A DNA stretch of 64,000 nt from Moringa oleifera (Eukaryota; Streptophyta; Magnoliopsida; Brassicales; Moringaceae): assembly GCA_021397835.1 (NCBI GenBank), contig JAJFZO010000447.1, forward strand, positions 62,001 to 126,000, written 5' to 3'. The notes beneath the pieces were generated by a model. The model ran no database searches. It was not told the origin of the DNA and saw only the letters and a program-made list of their open reading frames with translations. The position numbers were made by a program, and so were the translations under genes. Positions 10,682 to 25,600 of this stretch are shown here, in pieces (position 1 is the stretch's first letter; every line of letters starts with the position of its first letter).

Positions 10682-13600
10682 TCATTTCTGCTTCTTCCCA
10701 CCAGCCAAAATTCGTTGGATCTGAAGGCCTCTGCTGAAAGCTTGGTTGAAGAGCAGCCTGGTCTGAAATTCTGAGACAAAAGGGAACCAGGCCAGTACAG
10801 CTACTGGCATGAAGATAACTACTCCCATTAGGTACTCGTATCCCCTTGCCAAAGCTTTGACAGAGCCCCACATTCCAAGACCCTTCACTAATGGCCTGCA
10901 CGCTTGTGATATCTGATCATACCAACAACATTATTAGATATGAAAAAGATGTCCTTACAGACTTTGATAACAACAGTGAACCTGCAGTCCAATGCACATG
11001 GCAATGGAAACTCGATTTGACACAAATACGAACAGATAAGCTAGTCCATATTGACCCTCATACTGGTGGATAAAGAAATAAAGCATTTCCTCAAAAGATG
11101 TAAAGGATTGAAAGCCAAAAGAACTTTTCATTGAAATGATTTTCTTCCAAGGTCAGCAATCCAGTCAAATCCATGTACTAACATGTTACCATACACCCCA
11201 ATTCAGCAAAATGACCACAAACATAAAGAAGAGACAGAAAACACAGCAAACAACGATTTTCACACACAAAAGAAGGGTCGTCTAAGATCTTTCAAAAAAG
11301 AAAACAAATTTTGGATATGAATAACATGCCTGAAGAAGTGCCCATCCTGTTGGCAGAAAGGCAAGTAGGCTTTGAAAGATGTCCCCAACTGTGAGTTTGA
11401 GGAGAAAGAGCATTCCGAGAATAACTACGGACCCAATAAATAGGAACAACTTAAGAAGTCTGAACATCAGCTGGAAATCTGCACTGAACTTCTTTCTACC
11501 CATGGAAACTATCTGCAGTTTAAATGTGCACCAGTTAATGGCAGGAAACTAAATTGGAGTATTTTTATCATTATAGGATATTGTAAGAATAAATATGTCA
11601 TTTAACTTTTTGCATTGATTAGGCATGTTTAGGGAATCTAGAATATTCATGATTTTAAAATCTAAGTAGGATTTAGAATTTAGGATTATTAGTTTCCTAT
11701 TTGAGAACGTCTTTCAGAGCGTCAAAGAAAGCACCTATGAAAGATGTGAGAAAATATATTGATGATTTACAGGCAAAATCAGAAGGCATGAAAATTCATT
11801 AAGATCCTCGATCTCTGGTTCATGTCACTGTTTCCCATTTCTTTTGACCTTTTTCTTTTCCCAATCTTTTACCCAGCTAGGTGTTATTATGAAGTCTGGA
11901 GCACTGACCTTTAAGATGATCATTACTGCAACAATGACCAGCCAAGACATACCATAGACCTGAAATCATCAAAGCAAATCAGATCTTTTTGTTTCTCCAC
12001 TTCAAAATTTCCGACTCTACAAATTCAACATTTTTCAAACGTAAAATAATTCAAGTAAACACAATTTCCTCTTATCTTCCTCTGGGATCATTTTCTTTCT
12101 TTCTTTCTTTTTTCTTTCTTTCTTCTTTCTTTTTGGTTGAATGAGAAGAAACTATAAGAGAACATCCCAGCATCTTGAACTACCCTATCAGAGAAAGATA
12201 CCAGTATAAGTATTCATGTGGCACTGAACATCTTCCCTTGCATCATTTACATCAACGAAGCAGCATTCTTGGATCTCAGTTTAAATGAGAACTTAGTAAA
12301 AGAAGTCAATATTTCAAATGATTCATAATGTGACGCCTTATAGTTTCTCAATTCCTTTAACAATTTATTCTGAAAAAAAAAAAGAAAAAAAAAACAGAAG
12401 CAAAGAAGCCAGATAGCCAGCATGCAGGAAATCAATTCGAACAGAAAAAAAATGCATTAAACATGTTATGATCCGCATCATTAGAATAAGGCTGCTTTAT
12501 CAGGCAATGCAGATAGGGAATAATCCAAAGAGAAGCTTTCCTTTAACAAAATAGCAAAAATAAAGTTAAAAGCTAGTAATCTTTTTGGTATACTCACAAT
12601 GATGCTCTGCTGTTGACCTAGTCTGCTTTCTTTGGTCAGATTTAACTGGTAAACAATTCCATACTGATAAATAAAGAAGCGTAGAGAAAGAACTATTTCA
12701 CAGAGCTTCCCTACAAAACCAGTGTACTGCAGGTGTTCCTGTTCCTCATCCCACCAGGATTCCCAGCTCTTGTTTGCCGGGACACCAATACCCCCTCTGC
12801 TACTTATCCACTTTGTCCAGTCATCCCAGTCGTCCACTATCTTTTGCCATTCAAATCCCGAAGGATTAAAGAGAAAAGGAGAAAACAACCAAGAGACCAC
12901 CATGAACCACATTGAGCCTGTGACAAGCACATAAACTGCAGACCCATCGTATGCTTTACCATATATCTTGTAGCACATAAGTAATACCATAAGCTCCACT
13001 CCTTTGACAAAGTGGCTTCTTGAATACATCCGATAGTTTTCTGCAAATTTCGCATGCCGGACCACAAAGCCACGCCCAGTTGCTCTGTACTTTGCCCCAC
13101 CATGCAGGATAGTTCGTCCAAAGTAATGGACCTTTGTTCCCAGAGAGAAAGTGAAGAAGAGCGGTGCTAACTGGAGCTGCATGATTATTACGTCACCCAA
13201 GGCAGTTCTGAATCCTCTCTCTAGTCCTATCTCCATGACCATGGGCAAGATCATCAAAATACCTAATTGAACAAGGGACTGTGAAGCCATGGCTGCCTTT
13301 AACGAATCTTCTCCCTTGGCTGATGCAAACTTAACTATTGACTCCTCCAATCCACTCAATGACATGTAAAGTTTGCCGTACAAGAACACGTATACTGTGA
13401 TGACAACTAGCTGCATTACAACAAAAGTTTCAAGTAAGCCAAAGAAATTACATATACAAAGAATAGATACTAAACTCTACAATTGAAAACTTTAGCTCTT
13501 GAGCTTAGTCATTCCCCATTATGTTTGTCTTTCAATATTAAAATTTCAAAATTCAGAATGCGTGAGAACCTAGTTCTTTTTTTTTTTTTTCCAACTCCAT

Positions 13601-16600
13601 TTTTTTCATTGTTTTCAGTTCTCTTTTCTTTTAGGTTTAGGATGGGGATCTTTTAGTCTGTTTGGCTATGTCACAGTCAAATTCTCCCTCGATACCATGC
13701 TCAACTGAATTACAGTTTCCTAAAATTTATACATCTGAACATATGAAACCAGCCTTCCACAAACATACACGGTCACATGTATATAAAGCAGGAATAACAT
13801 AGATGTTGCTTAAATTTTAGTTAAGACATCAAATCATGCAGAATGTCATCAACCACTGACTGGTCTAGTGTCTCCTTTACACATTGGTGTTTTGAATACT
13901 TTCCAAAATACATAATTTGGGGATAATTCACCCCCTTCAATTGGAATTATGGCACCAATAAAAAAATGAAATTCAAGGAGAAGATTTAACTTCGTAAACG
14001 CTTTCTGACAGTAAAATGGTTGGGAAGGTTTTGTTGGTCGTATACAGGGTAAAGTGCCCTTAAATATGAGAATCCTACAGGCTCCACGAACATCCTCCTG
14101 AAGGGATACCATCAGACTAAAATACTTCAAGAAAATGACATCCTATGTGCTAGCTGTTTGTCCTTTCTTGGATTGATTGTTTAGATTTGATTTGGAGGTC
14201 TGGAACACATGGCCTTTCTTTAGAAGAAGGTGTGTGCACCATTAAGGCTATGCTCCAGCCACAGCATTCTAGCAGTTTGTGAGTCAATATATAGAACAGG
14301 AATTGTCAAACCAATGGTCATAAGCTGTTTAGGGTTTCAGCAATTTAATAAATCATGTGAATGAAATGTTTTATAGACAACTTAATATGAGGAAAAAGCA
14401 TATATCCAAAGAAGAGCTCTAATATCCAACCCCAATAACATGCATTCCATGGTAACACGGAATTTCAAGAAGGAAAAATTTTCAAATTTTTTAACTCTAA
14501 TTTTACCTTTCTTGTAAAGATTAATTCCTGGCTGTTAAAGATGCATCTTCCTAACTAGGCATATATGTCTAAAAGATAGTTCCTGAGGCCTACTTAATGT
14601 TCATTAGAAGGTTATTTCAACTTCCTAACTTCCCATGTTAGATAGTTTCCCATTCAGATTCATTCAACTAACGAAATCTTCCTTTTCTTTTCTCTTGCAC
14701 AACTTCCTAAAGTTTGAACCATACAGCTTGAAGCTGGACAAACTCAAATATTCTCAGAGAGTTAAAAATGAGGATATTTATTTATTATTTCATTTGAATG
14801 CTTCTATCAATACTAGTTTAGGTATGCAAAGAATAAGAGTTACCACTGAGCTGACGTAAAATCCAACCGTTGTAAAGTAACAGGACAGCATACGGAAAAA
14901 GTCAAAACGGTGGCCTAGTCGATAGATATCCCTGCTCAATGACTGCTCCCCATTACCGCATGCCACTTTTGCTTCAAAGAGGGAGACTTGGTTGAGCCCA
15001 ACATCTCGACCTTTGCCAACTTGGATATACTCATGGTGAGTAATATTCCCACGTCTTAGTGTTGAGTTGAAACCTACATATGTAAAATTAAAACTATCAA
15101 GAAACTATACCATATGTATCCTGAAAAAAATATCTTCTTTTTGGAGTATTACCAGCAAAAATATCCTCGCTCAAGTTGACGCCAAGTGATGCCTTGCTGA
15201 TGCCACCACGTGTTATGTGAAAGATTCTGTCAAATACGTCTGGATGACCATAGTGAAATCGAACCCTGTAACCAACCAATAAAGTTGTTATATAGATAAT
15301 TGTTATTATATAGTAAATCATCTTCTAGTCCATCATCTGTTATAAATTCGCTCTCAACAATACAATTTGATGTTGGTATCTTATCATATAGCTTCTTTGA
15401 AATGATTATCTTGCTAATCAAAGAAAAAAAAGAGAGAGAACACACTTCAAAGGTCTTGCAAGAACTCTCTGACCAAGGGTGACAAAGCTTGTTTCTTGAT
15501 TTGACATGAACCAAGCCAAAGAAGACACACTGTAAGGCAGATGCAAAAGCCATATTAGAAATAGCTAAAAACCAGGAGATTAAGATAATCATATAAAGGT
15601 TATACCTCATTGACAGCAGCAAAATAATAAAGCAAACAAAAAGAAGAAAGCCATGCATTCAACCTTCCAGTAAAGATATGCTCACGAACACCTAAAATTG
15701 TAGGCGGACGCACTCCATGATCCTCATTAAATTCTTCCAGCAAGTTCCGCAATTTGAATGCTTCTTCCAAATAATTGTCCTATGAGGAATTAGCTTGAAT
15801 CCATCAGTAATTGCCCCAAAATGCTGAAACTTTCACTGCCATTTCTAATGGTTTACCTGATTCATGTCAATGGCCTGAAGAGCTTCCCCTCGTGTAAAAA
15901 TTATAGCATGATTCTGATTTTCAGGCTTCCCTTCTCCTAATTTTACTGGACCAGGTAACTTTATACGATAGATTTCCTTCAGAAAATATAGAAAAACCAT
16001 CAGATGTTCAGTTCTATCAATCCACATTGTTATTCTATTTAGAGTTCAAAGGCTAAGCACCTGGTCAAGATTATCAACAGCTTTCACCAGCACAGAGTAA
16101 TATACTTTCTGTACCTTCCCACCTTCTCGTTCTTCAACTTCATCAATGTATGCCACCCGAAGGCAGGGGTTACTATAGGAGAAGCATCAGGAATTAGACT
16201 GTTCTGGAAAATGAACACAGGAGAAAAGCCCCCATGAACTTGATCAGACAGAGATAAGGCACATACTTAACCATCAAATTCAGAATGTCTGTAGCATGCC
16301 GATCTCCACTCCGCTTTTGATTTCCATAAATTTGACAGGTGGCAACATATGTAAATTTCAGGTCAGCTATTGCCTCTAACTGAGCATACAGAGACCTTTG
16401 ACTTTTCTTCTCTTCCTCAGATGGAATTGAAATGGCTTTGTAGCCCTCCAGTATCTCTGTTAACATGAGAAATGGTCAGAAGCCAGCATAACTACCTCCA
16501 AGATGTTACTATGCTGGAGAGCCAGCTTAGGAAAATTGTGCTCATAGCAAAGGCTTCAGATATGATGGCACCAAAAAAACGGCTTCATTTATGTTATACT

Positions 16601-19600
16601 TCCTTGAACACCACTAACCAAAAACCTTCTCTGAAGTGTTCCAGTAGTATGCTAATGAAATAAGATTGACTATTTTGTTCCTACTTTCTTGAAGAAATTT
16701 TAAAAACACTGAAAAGAATGTTCAAGACTGTACCACTTTCATCAGCCATGTCAAGAAAAGCCTGAAGCTTCAGAGCCCGTCTATAATACATCATCCCTCT
16801 AACTGCAGCACCAGCAATTATTAGTAGAAAAAAGAATATATCGATACCTGATTTAACAAGGATAAATAATGGTCACCTGTTCTGAATAGAGTTTGTCCTC
16901 TCAAGGAGGCCCAATGGCGAAGCTGCAATATATTCTCTTCATTTTCCCAAACGTCACTCTCCTTTTTGCAATTGAGTCGCTCCATGAAGTTGTTCCACTC
17001 ATCTAATAAAATCAGTAAGATCCATCATTGATGTAGTTGATACAACGTCAAAATATTTGATAGCAATTTGCCATGAAATTTTATACTATTACAAACCTGG
17101 GAAGATCTTTTGCAAGTAGTATACGATTGATACACCATCTTCATTCTCTTGCTCAAGGTCAGTTTTAGAGTAGATGGTCTCCTCACTATAGTATGGAGTC
17201 ATGACACTGCCAAAAACAAGAAGTTAACTTCCATCACATACTCATTGGGAATCCTCAAATGCGCTTCTTTCCTTCTTCCTTTCTAATTTTTTTTTGCTCT
17301 AGGGGCTACGGACATGAATATTTCGAAAGCTTGGAAACTTCACATGCTCCTCAGAATTTGTCAAGAAGCAATTATCTGCCTAAATAAATAATTATGCAGT
17401 TCCAGTAGCCAGATAGCTAAGCCCAGCTACATTCCAGGAACATGTGGAATCTCCAAAAGGAAAGTATAGTCTATACAATAATCAATTCCTTTAGAAGAAG
17501 TATCTTAGTGAAAATGACAAATGTTCGATACCTACATAAGGAACAACAAAACCAACCTGAATGAGAGCATCTTGTGAACTCGAGGAGCACGTGGCATATC
17601 CATGAACAATGAATTTGTAAAGAAAGCAATCCTTCTACGCGCTTCAAGGTTTGTTGGCACATCAACAGCAGACTCTTTGACTGTCAAGAGGAGATAAAGG
17701 CGCCTTATCTAAAAAAAAATTAAAAAAATTAAGCAAACAAGTACATCTAATTGTTAAATAATACAACGGGTGAATGTATATACATTTTCATGTCGTAACA
17801 TTAAACTAACGCAAAAGTTCCGTGTATATGTATATGCATCTACCTGTTCTTCCCACTTTGCAGTAACTATAGGAGGGAACAATATAGCAGGTTTTGTGTC
17901 AGTACCAGCAAAAAGTTGCCTTCCAGATTCCTTGTTATTATGTCCAATTTCTACCAAATCACTGAAAACATTGTGCAAATTACATTAGGTTTTTCAAAAG
18001 AAACATAGAGTTAACCTCAGTATCCCTTAAAAATATTTTATTCCAACTAGCATGTGCAGCAAAGTTCACCAACCGGATTTCATTCACCATCATATCACGA
18101 GTAACTACTTCTAACATATCTTGCAGTAGTAACACCACAGTATCTCGCTTGGATGGATCACCATCTTTCTGTAACATGAAAGAAAGTTGTAACTATGGAC
18201 AGTTACAGAAGCATGCTGCAGATGCGATTAATCCATAATTGACTCACCAAGATTCCCACAAGCTCCACAAATTTTGTGCAAAGGGTGGGAAGTGTACTCA
18301 TTCTGAAATTTGCAAGAAATGTATTCTTTAATATGTTGCTCTCAACTTCTTTAATGATGATGCCAATTATCCTGTTACATTATAAAAGCAGTTAGAAAAT
18401 CTTTGCTGAGACGTTGAGATTTCCATGGTGAACCTATTCATGCCTGCCCAAGAATGCATGAAAAATAAAAGAGAATGAAACTTAATAATTCCATTCAGAT
18501 TATAATCCAGCATAATATTCTGAAGCTCCAGTCTGTTGCTGCTAAAGCATCAGACAAAAGCCTCAGTTGTCAGGCAAGTGAACCAGTCAAGGACATAAAT
18601 TTGACATAAGAACTAGCCAAAAAAGAGGCAACATAATCTGACACTGTTTGAATGAGATAGAAATTAGGAGAATGTAATGCTAAAGCAAGGAACCTTCCAA
18701 ATGGACTAAATTCTTGCTAGCTTAAGTCTTAAAAAGCACTTTGATGCAATTAGTAGCTGAAAGTTTAGACTCTAAGAGAAGCAGCCAATGTAAACTTTTA
18801 AAGGACGAAAGTGAAAGCCATGTCAGAGATCAACATTCATTTAACTCTCTGGGAAATCTAAACTAATATTAATGGAAAAAGTAAAGAATAAAGTGTCACT
18901 AACAACCTTTTCTCGTTTTCTCCAACCACTAAAGTACGCAAAACATGTTTGAAAGACTCGTAACACTCAATGACAGCACATTTCATGTATTCATCAGCAC
19001 ATATACGTTTCCAAAGGTCAGAATCCTTGGATCGAAATTGAGCGGCCATATCCAATGCTATCGGGATCTGCAAAGGAAGATAAACAGTCAACAATTAAAG
19101 TAAGAAAAACAAAGCAGGAACATCAAAATGGATTGGACAGACCTTGCTTGCAAGCAAAAAAGGTGGCCACTGAATTAACTTCAGACTAGGATCTGAGGTG
19201 TATGGGACCAGCAGCAGATCCATCTCCCTGGTTTAAAGGAATGAACGGTTTAGTGCTAATAGTAACAAACAAAAGGATAATATGATAACAAATCATGGTT
19301 TGGAGGCCTTTCCTGTCATTAAGAAGATCTTCTTCACGGAAACTACAAATGACTTCATTCCATAACTGAGCAAATTTGGCAGCTTCACTTCTCCTGCTTG
19401 CTGTAACCTATGCAGGCATCAAATCAAAAGATTGAAGTATTTAGCTAGGACTTCTTTTGTTCAAAAGCCTCTTATGACAACATAATAATTTCAAAAGCAA
19501 GAATGCAACCTCAGCAAATCGCTTTGCAAAGGAGAATCCTCTTTTCCTTGTCTTATTAGAAGGCACCAAACAGGTATTAAATGCACCAGGTAAAGACTGG

Positions 19601-22600
19601 AACCTTGACCTTAGCATGCCCAGAGTTCGTACCTGTACAGAAGAAAAATAGAATAAAATAAAATAAAAATAAAAGTTAGAATGCACCAGACAGAAACTAT
19701 ATTACAAGGTTGGGGCTTATCTAGAGACCAAGGTGTTGATGCCACATCAGTGACAATCATTATTACAAAATGTTCCATAATCTCAATGATCCCAGATGCA
19801 TAGAATTTAAATGGTCCAAGCTCTACTTTTAAGCAGAATTCTCCAGATGAGTGCATTGGTACAATCAAAGGTCATGATGAGCATCTGGTGACTTTTTCGG
19901 TTGTACTATAATTTGCCAAATTCCAACAGTTGTGAGATGCAGAATCGATCTAGCAATAACATACTACCGCGCCCAGTAACGAAGAATGCAGAATATTGAG
20001 CACTTAAATTTTACCTTAATAATGTAAAATTAATAAAGGATATACCACAGGGACTAAAGGTAGATTGGTTATGTAGAAGGTCTTGCAAAGGAAAGTTAGT
20101 TGTGGAGTTTAGAACAGGCATCAAGCTACAACATATCATACTTGGATTGAGCAAAACATAGACTCTTTAGGTACAGTTAATATCTAAAGACTCCATAATG
20201 CACAAAAGAAAAGAAGTAAAACTAAAATTCCAACACTCATGAAAGTTGGAGGTTTCCCCTACTGTCTCTGGTATTTTCGAGTGCAGGCGCATCAAATTCA
20301 GTAAAACATTCACCAATTGGAATAAGAGACAAGCAGTAGCTAGTAGAAAAAGGAGTCACATACAGGAACTTACTATCTCCATGACTAGTTACAGCAGTGA
20401 TAAAAATGGAGATATTTTACTAGGAAAGAATTTCCCCTTGAAGGCAAGGAGAATGTGATAGATGATAGAAGAGTTTCCTTTGGTGTCTATGATGTGATGG
20501 ATCCTCTTAATACAATTTATTTTACTTACTGGAAAGAAAACATGAAGCAGAGTAATGAATAACTGCAAACAACTCAAAAGAAATACCTCCCCAAGACGAT
20601 CAAAGGCCCCAGCAACACCACCACACAAGGTTGAGAAAATGGAATACCAAATTTGAGTGTCCATGAAATAAACCTGTAATAAATTTGATAAATAATATTA
20701 GACACACAACTAAGATGTACTACAGGTTTTTTAAAAAAAAAAAACCAAATTGATGAATGATATAATAAGACGAACCAAAATGATGGGTGCCCACAATGAC
20801 ACAATTGCTCCATAGTTGTTCTTAGCTGCAACAAGAAAGCCATATATAATTCAAAATCTTAACTTAAAAATTCTGGAAAGAGAAAGGACAGCAGCAAATA
20901 CCATTTGGAAAGAATTCGTGCCATGTATATTTCACATGGCGAATGCTCATTATTTCCTTTGTTGGCTTCACCAGAGGCCTTATCTGGGGAACAGATGGAT
21001 GGAAGGGTCAAACGAGGGTCAAGGAGAACCAAATTATGCCCTTGTCTTATTTGCCAAAAAATACAAACCTGGAAAAAATAGCTGAATGCAAATTTGCAGC
21101 ACAAAAGTAACACCCAGAAGAGAGTATATCTGAAATAGGAAAATAAATTTAAACAATAAAGTAGTTCTCCACTAACTACAAAAGGAAAATTCATAATGTG
21201 CGCTACTGGAGTCTATCATAATGTGTATTCTTTGTCAAACTCACTTCATGAGTACAAATTGACTTTCATGCATTCCCCGTCCAACATAAATTCTTGGCTG
21301 CAGACAAGTAGATGAACTTCATTCAAAAGATTAAATAGTATTTCTAAATAACTTGGCCAAAAAATATATATGTAAGTAAAAACAAAATAAATGTGTGTAT
21401 ATTGTCTGCATGCACTCAAAATATGCTTAGATATTCTGATCTTATAGTTGTGTTATTATTGTGAATCAGAACAGCAAAGTGCTTTCCTTCACGTGTTTAA
21501 ACCTGTATAAAGAAGGATATTGAATGCAGAACACTTCTCCGAGAACTTCTCCTTTTCGTAGAGATAACTTGTGGACTAGTATAACAAGGATTACTAGAGT
21601 GATTCTAGATATGTTCAAGATTGATCAACTTGAGTTTGATTGACACGATTCTTCTCAAACTAAGCTCTTTCTTCTCACATGTTCAAGAACATTTTACAGT
21701 GAATTCCATTGAAATCAAAGCCCTTATTGGTCAGAGTCGAAACCTACTTTGAATCAGTACTTAAGTATGAAATTTACTATAATATCCATAACATATGACT
21801 TTCAAGTCTGAATTCTGGTACCCACCACATATTCAGTGAAGTACTGGTGAATGGCCTCAATATCGTTCAACATGTTAGCACTAAAAATAAATAAAAGTTA
21901 CATAATGTTGTCATTATTGCCTACTTACCAGCAGACGATACAAGTTAATAATATTGTTATTATTGCATACTTTCAGGCAGACAAAGATTACATTTAAAAA
22001 AAAGAAAAAAAGAAACCTCCAAACAGCAGTTAGTTACAATATAAACAAACAAGATTAAATTATTAATCCCAAAACCATTAGCAAGTGATGGCTGTCATTA
22101 ACGTTAAACCTCAATGTAGCATAATTAGCAATCAACCATTGTTATTCTCCTTTCAAATTTTTTGGTGAACCTCATTATGACTCTGGAATATGCCTAAAGG
22201 TAGAGTAGTTTCACATGTATGCACAACAGGTTTATTTGACTACATTGTGCAGCAGAGGATTTGGTGACTAACAGAAGCATTTAATTGTCTCTAGTTCCAG
22301 CAAGTCAACAATTTCAGTTGTATCAGCTTTACATCTAACACCATCAGTTTTCACAGTCAGGAATAATCTGCAGTATACTTCCCACCATTTCAACAACAGG
22401 GAATGAATGACACATTATATGAAACATGCAAGAGGACCCAAATTGGAAGACAAACAGGTAGCATGTATACCTGAGACCACCACAACAGGAACCTAATTAT
22501 ATGCCAGTCCGAGTTTTCAATCCAACGTCGGAGCATTGGGAAAATAAACATAACAGCTGTCAGCATATTTGGAAGCAGATATATTGCCACGGCCATGATA

Positions 22601-25600
22601 TAAAGAGGAGGAACACCCTTTACTTGAGGAAGAAATGACACCAGATTTTTTAACTTTCCTGGGGCAAAAGAGAGGGACTGTGCATAGCATAGTGGAAGAA
22701 GGATCATCCATGCTAGACTGACAATTATCTTGACAATGTTTCTCAATACATCAGTGATCCTCCACCTATGATATCCTGGGAAGTTTAGAAAAAGGTCCAA
22801 AACACCTAAAACAGAAACAGAAGGCAATGTAAATGAGAAGACCATATAAATTTTGGCTTCATATTCAGTAACCACAAATTAAATGATATTTTTGCAACGA
22901 AGCAAATACAATTGAAGTCAGAAAACTCAGAATACTTTCAATCTGCTATTAACATATGTTATTATATTATAGCTCCTAGGCCAAATTAAAAACTTTACCA
23001 ACTGATGCTGATAATCACCAAATCATAACTCAAATATAATTAAGGTGTTCAACCAGTTACTTGTTTCACCAGTTAGGTTATCAAATACGTTTAGACGGTA
23101 AAAGATGCAGGGTGATTGGGATGCCTAAAGTTTCTTCAGTGGGTAGCAATTCGGTGCTATAAAGGTAAGCTTCTCTTTGTCCCACACACTGACAAACATC
23201 AGTGGAGATGACAAGTAAAACTACACAGTTTATAAGAAATATAGCCGTTTTAAATCATAAGAGAAAAGGTCCTTAGAAGATATAAATACCATACATCACA
23301 TGTGGCCCTATCTCAATTAATGCACAACAAGCTCAAAAGTTTTCAAAAGTTCTCTAACATGGTTCCCCTGGGATGAGGGAGCACTGCTTACAGTTACCTA
23401 TATGCATTCAGTAATTTGCCTCTTACATTTGCATCAAATACTATATTAGCTTGTCATTCCACTTTTGTTTTCTTTTTTCTCTTTATAAAATTTATATGAT
23501 TCCAATGGATTACAAGAACTCTTTCTCAACAGTAGAAACTGTTAAAAGAACGTCCAAACTGAAGCAAAGTAATAGAAGTATATGCTTCTTAAACTGTTAT
23601 TTTTTTATTTTTTACAGAAATGATAGTAATAAATAATAATCATAGCATCCACATTCTACACAGACTATAACAACTGCTATCACACTAACTAGCTCCTTTT
23701 GTGGGAAGCAATCCATGCAGATGCTGTCACAGAAATAAGATAATGTTCTACTTATCTTTATTTCTAATAAAAGAAAAAGTAAAAGAAAAGATAATGTTCA
23801 ACTTGAGAATTCAGCAATTTGAACAAAAAAGAGATCATACTTTGGAGAAAACGAAGAAATGCTGCTGTCATGAAAATACTGGATAGGGCATACAAGACAT
23901 CTTTGTTTAAGATCTCCTTCAGTCCGACTTTATTAAATGCAAGAATGATGATTGCCTGCAAGTCAACAGTTTAATATTAACAGAAAAACAGCAGCAGCTG
24001 AAGTACGTGCCAAAATAATGCATAGGAAATTTAGAATTTCTGTCTTGCAAATGGATACCTGTAGAGCTAACGTGTAAAAGGTCCACAATCGATCAAAACT
24101 TCGAAATATGTGCCAAAATGACCGAGTTTCGACAAAATTTGATTTGCCTGTGCTTCCAGCTTTTCTTCGAGAAGCCTTCCTTCCCTGTGTATGAACTATA
24201 CTAAGTGCAAGACCAATCAAACTGGGTGAAGTGTGAATGCTAAAAATATAAATAGTACCTGAGCCATGTCAAGTGTTGATTTAAAGAAGTCACCATCATC
24301 ACGCATAGGCCAACCGAGAGAGAAGCAATTAGATGACCTAAGTAGGACAAATGCAAAACAAAACTTTAACTGGAATCAAGGAATCCAGACATTAAGATCC
24401 CTATGATTGTGAAAGTGATATTAAATCTATACAAACCAGAAATACTCATTCAGATCATCATAATTGCACCAAGCAGAGTGAGAAGCTCTTCCTTTTTTGT
24501 TCTTTCTAGCTTCCTGGATTATCAAACTTGGTTGTCATATTTAGAACAGGGCCTGAAGTATGATAATAGCTTCTACATTTGTTTATGGCATACCTTTTCA
24601 ATTACACGGTACAGAGGTGTTACAACCTTCCGCAGGAATGCCTCATCATCTCCTCCGTAAGAAGGCTTAATGTTTTCTCCAGTAACAATGCTAACATTTC
24701 CAGCCAGCAGCCCATGGAGCTCATATGCCATCTGAATATATACTGGGTTGTTACTAGTAATATACCAATATCCTTGCCATAAAACAAAAATAAAAATTCA
24801 TAAAGTAAGGCAGAGAAGAAAATCCATTAAGATATTAACCAAAACTCACATTATGAAAAATATAGCACAGACATTCCGGCATGAATCGAATATTAGCTGC
24901 TTCACCCCATATGAGGAGATATAACCCCATGTACAGTATCTTTCTCTGCTGTATCTCTTGAGGGCCTTGAGGGAGCCTACATGGAAAGAGATTTATTTAG
25001 CATCAAAAACTTCTAGATAACGCACAAAAGAGAAGCTCAAATTTGCTCTGTTAAGCATGCAAATATGGGGAAGCACCACAGTAAAAGTAAAATCAGAAAC
25101 TCTAAAATCTTACCTTAAACTGTGTTTTCGTCCTAAAAATTTGCACCAGTTTTTATAATTCTTAAAGAGCTTGTTCATAACAGCATCAATAGCCCGTTCA
25201 TCAAGCTGCATAAAAGTAATTTATTGAAAAAAAACATAAATTTTCTTCTGAAAAAGAAGTGCAACCCTTTTAGAAAAATCAAACAAAACCCACATGTCTG
25301 GCTACCACAGGAGAGTACAGTGGAGCAGTGGAGCTTGCTGGAGCTATTATAGTATGAGTTAAAATAAAGATGCAATACAGAATAAATAAGAGAGACCAAT
25401 TTTTACAATAAAATCTACTACAAATTTTGATAACTATAAAAACATTAATAGATGGAGAGCCATCCACTTCAGCTCCAAACACTGGATGCAGAATAACAAG
25501 CATGAAAAAACAATTATATCTTTGAATCTGCAATTAAAAATAGGTCATATGATTTTAAAATTGTTTAACAATTAGAACAAAAAATAAAACATGGGAATTG

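Noticed and set aside
10647..10901. 84-codon minus-strand ORF over the last CALS5 exon
   Set aside because: Wrong frame; the conserved frame ends AGGKKQK at 10682.
15097..15658. overlapping minus-strand ORFs of 74 and 142 codons
   Set aside because: These are read-throughs of CALS5 exons 36-37 into introns, one of them out of frame.
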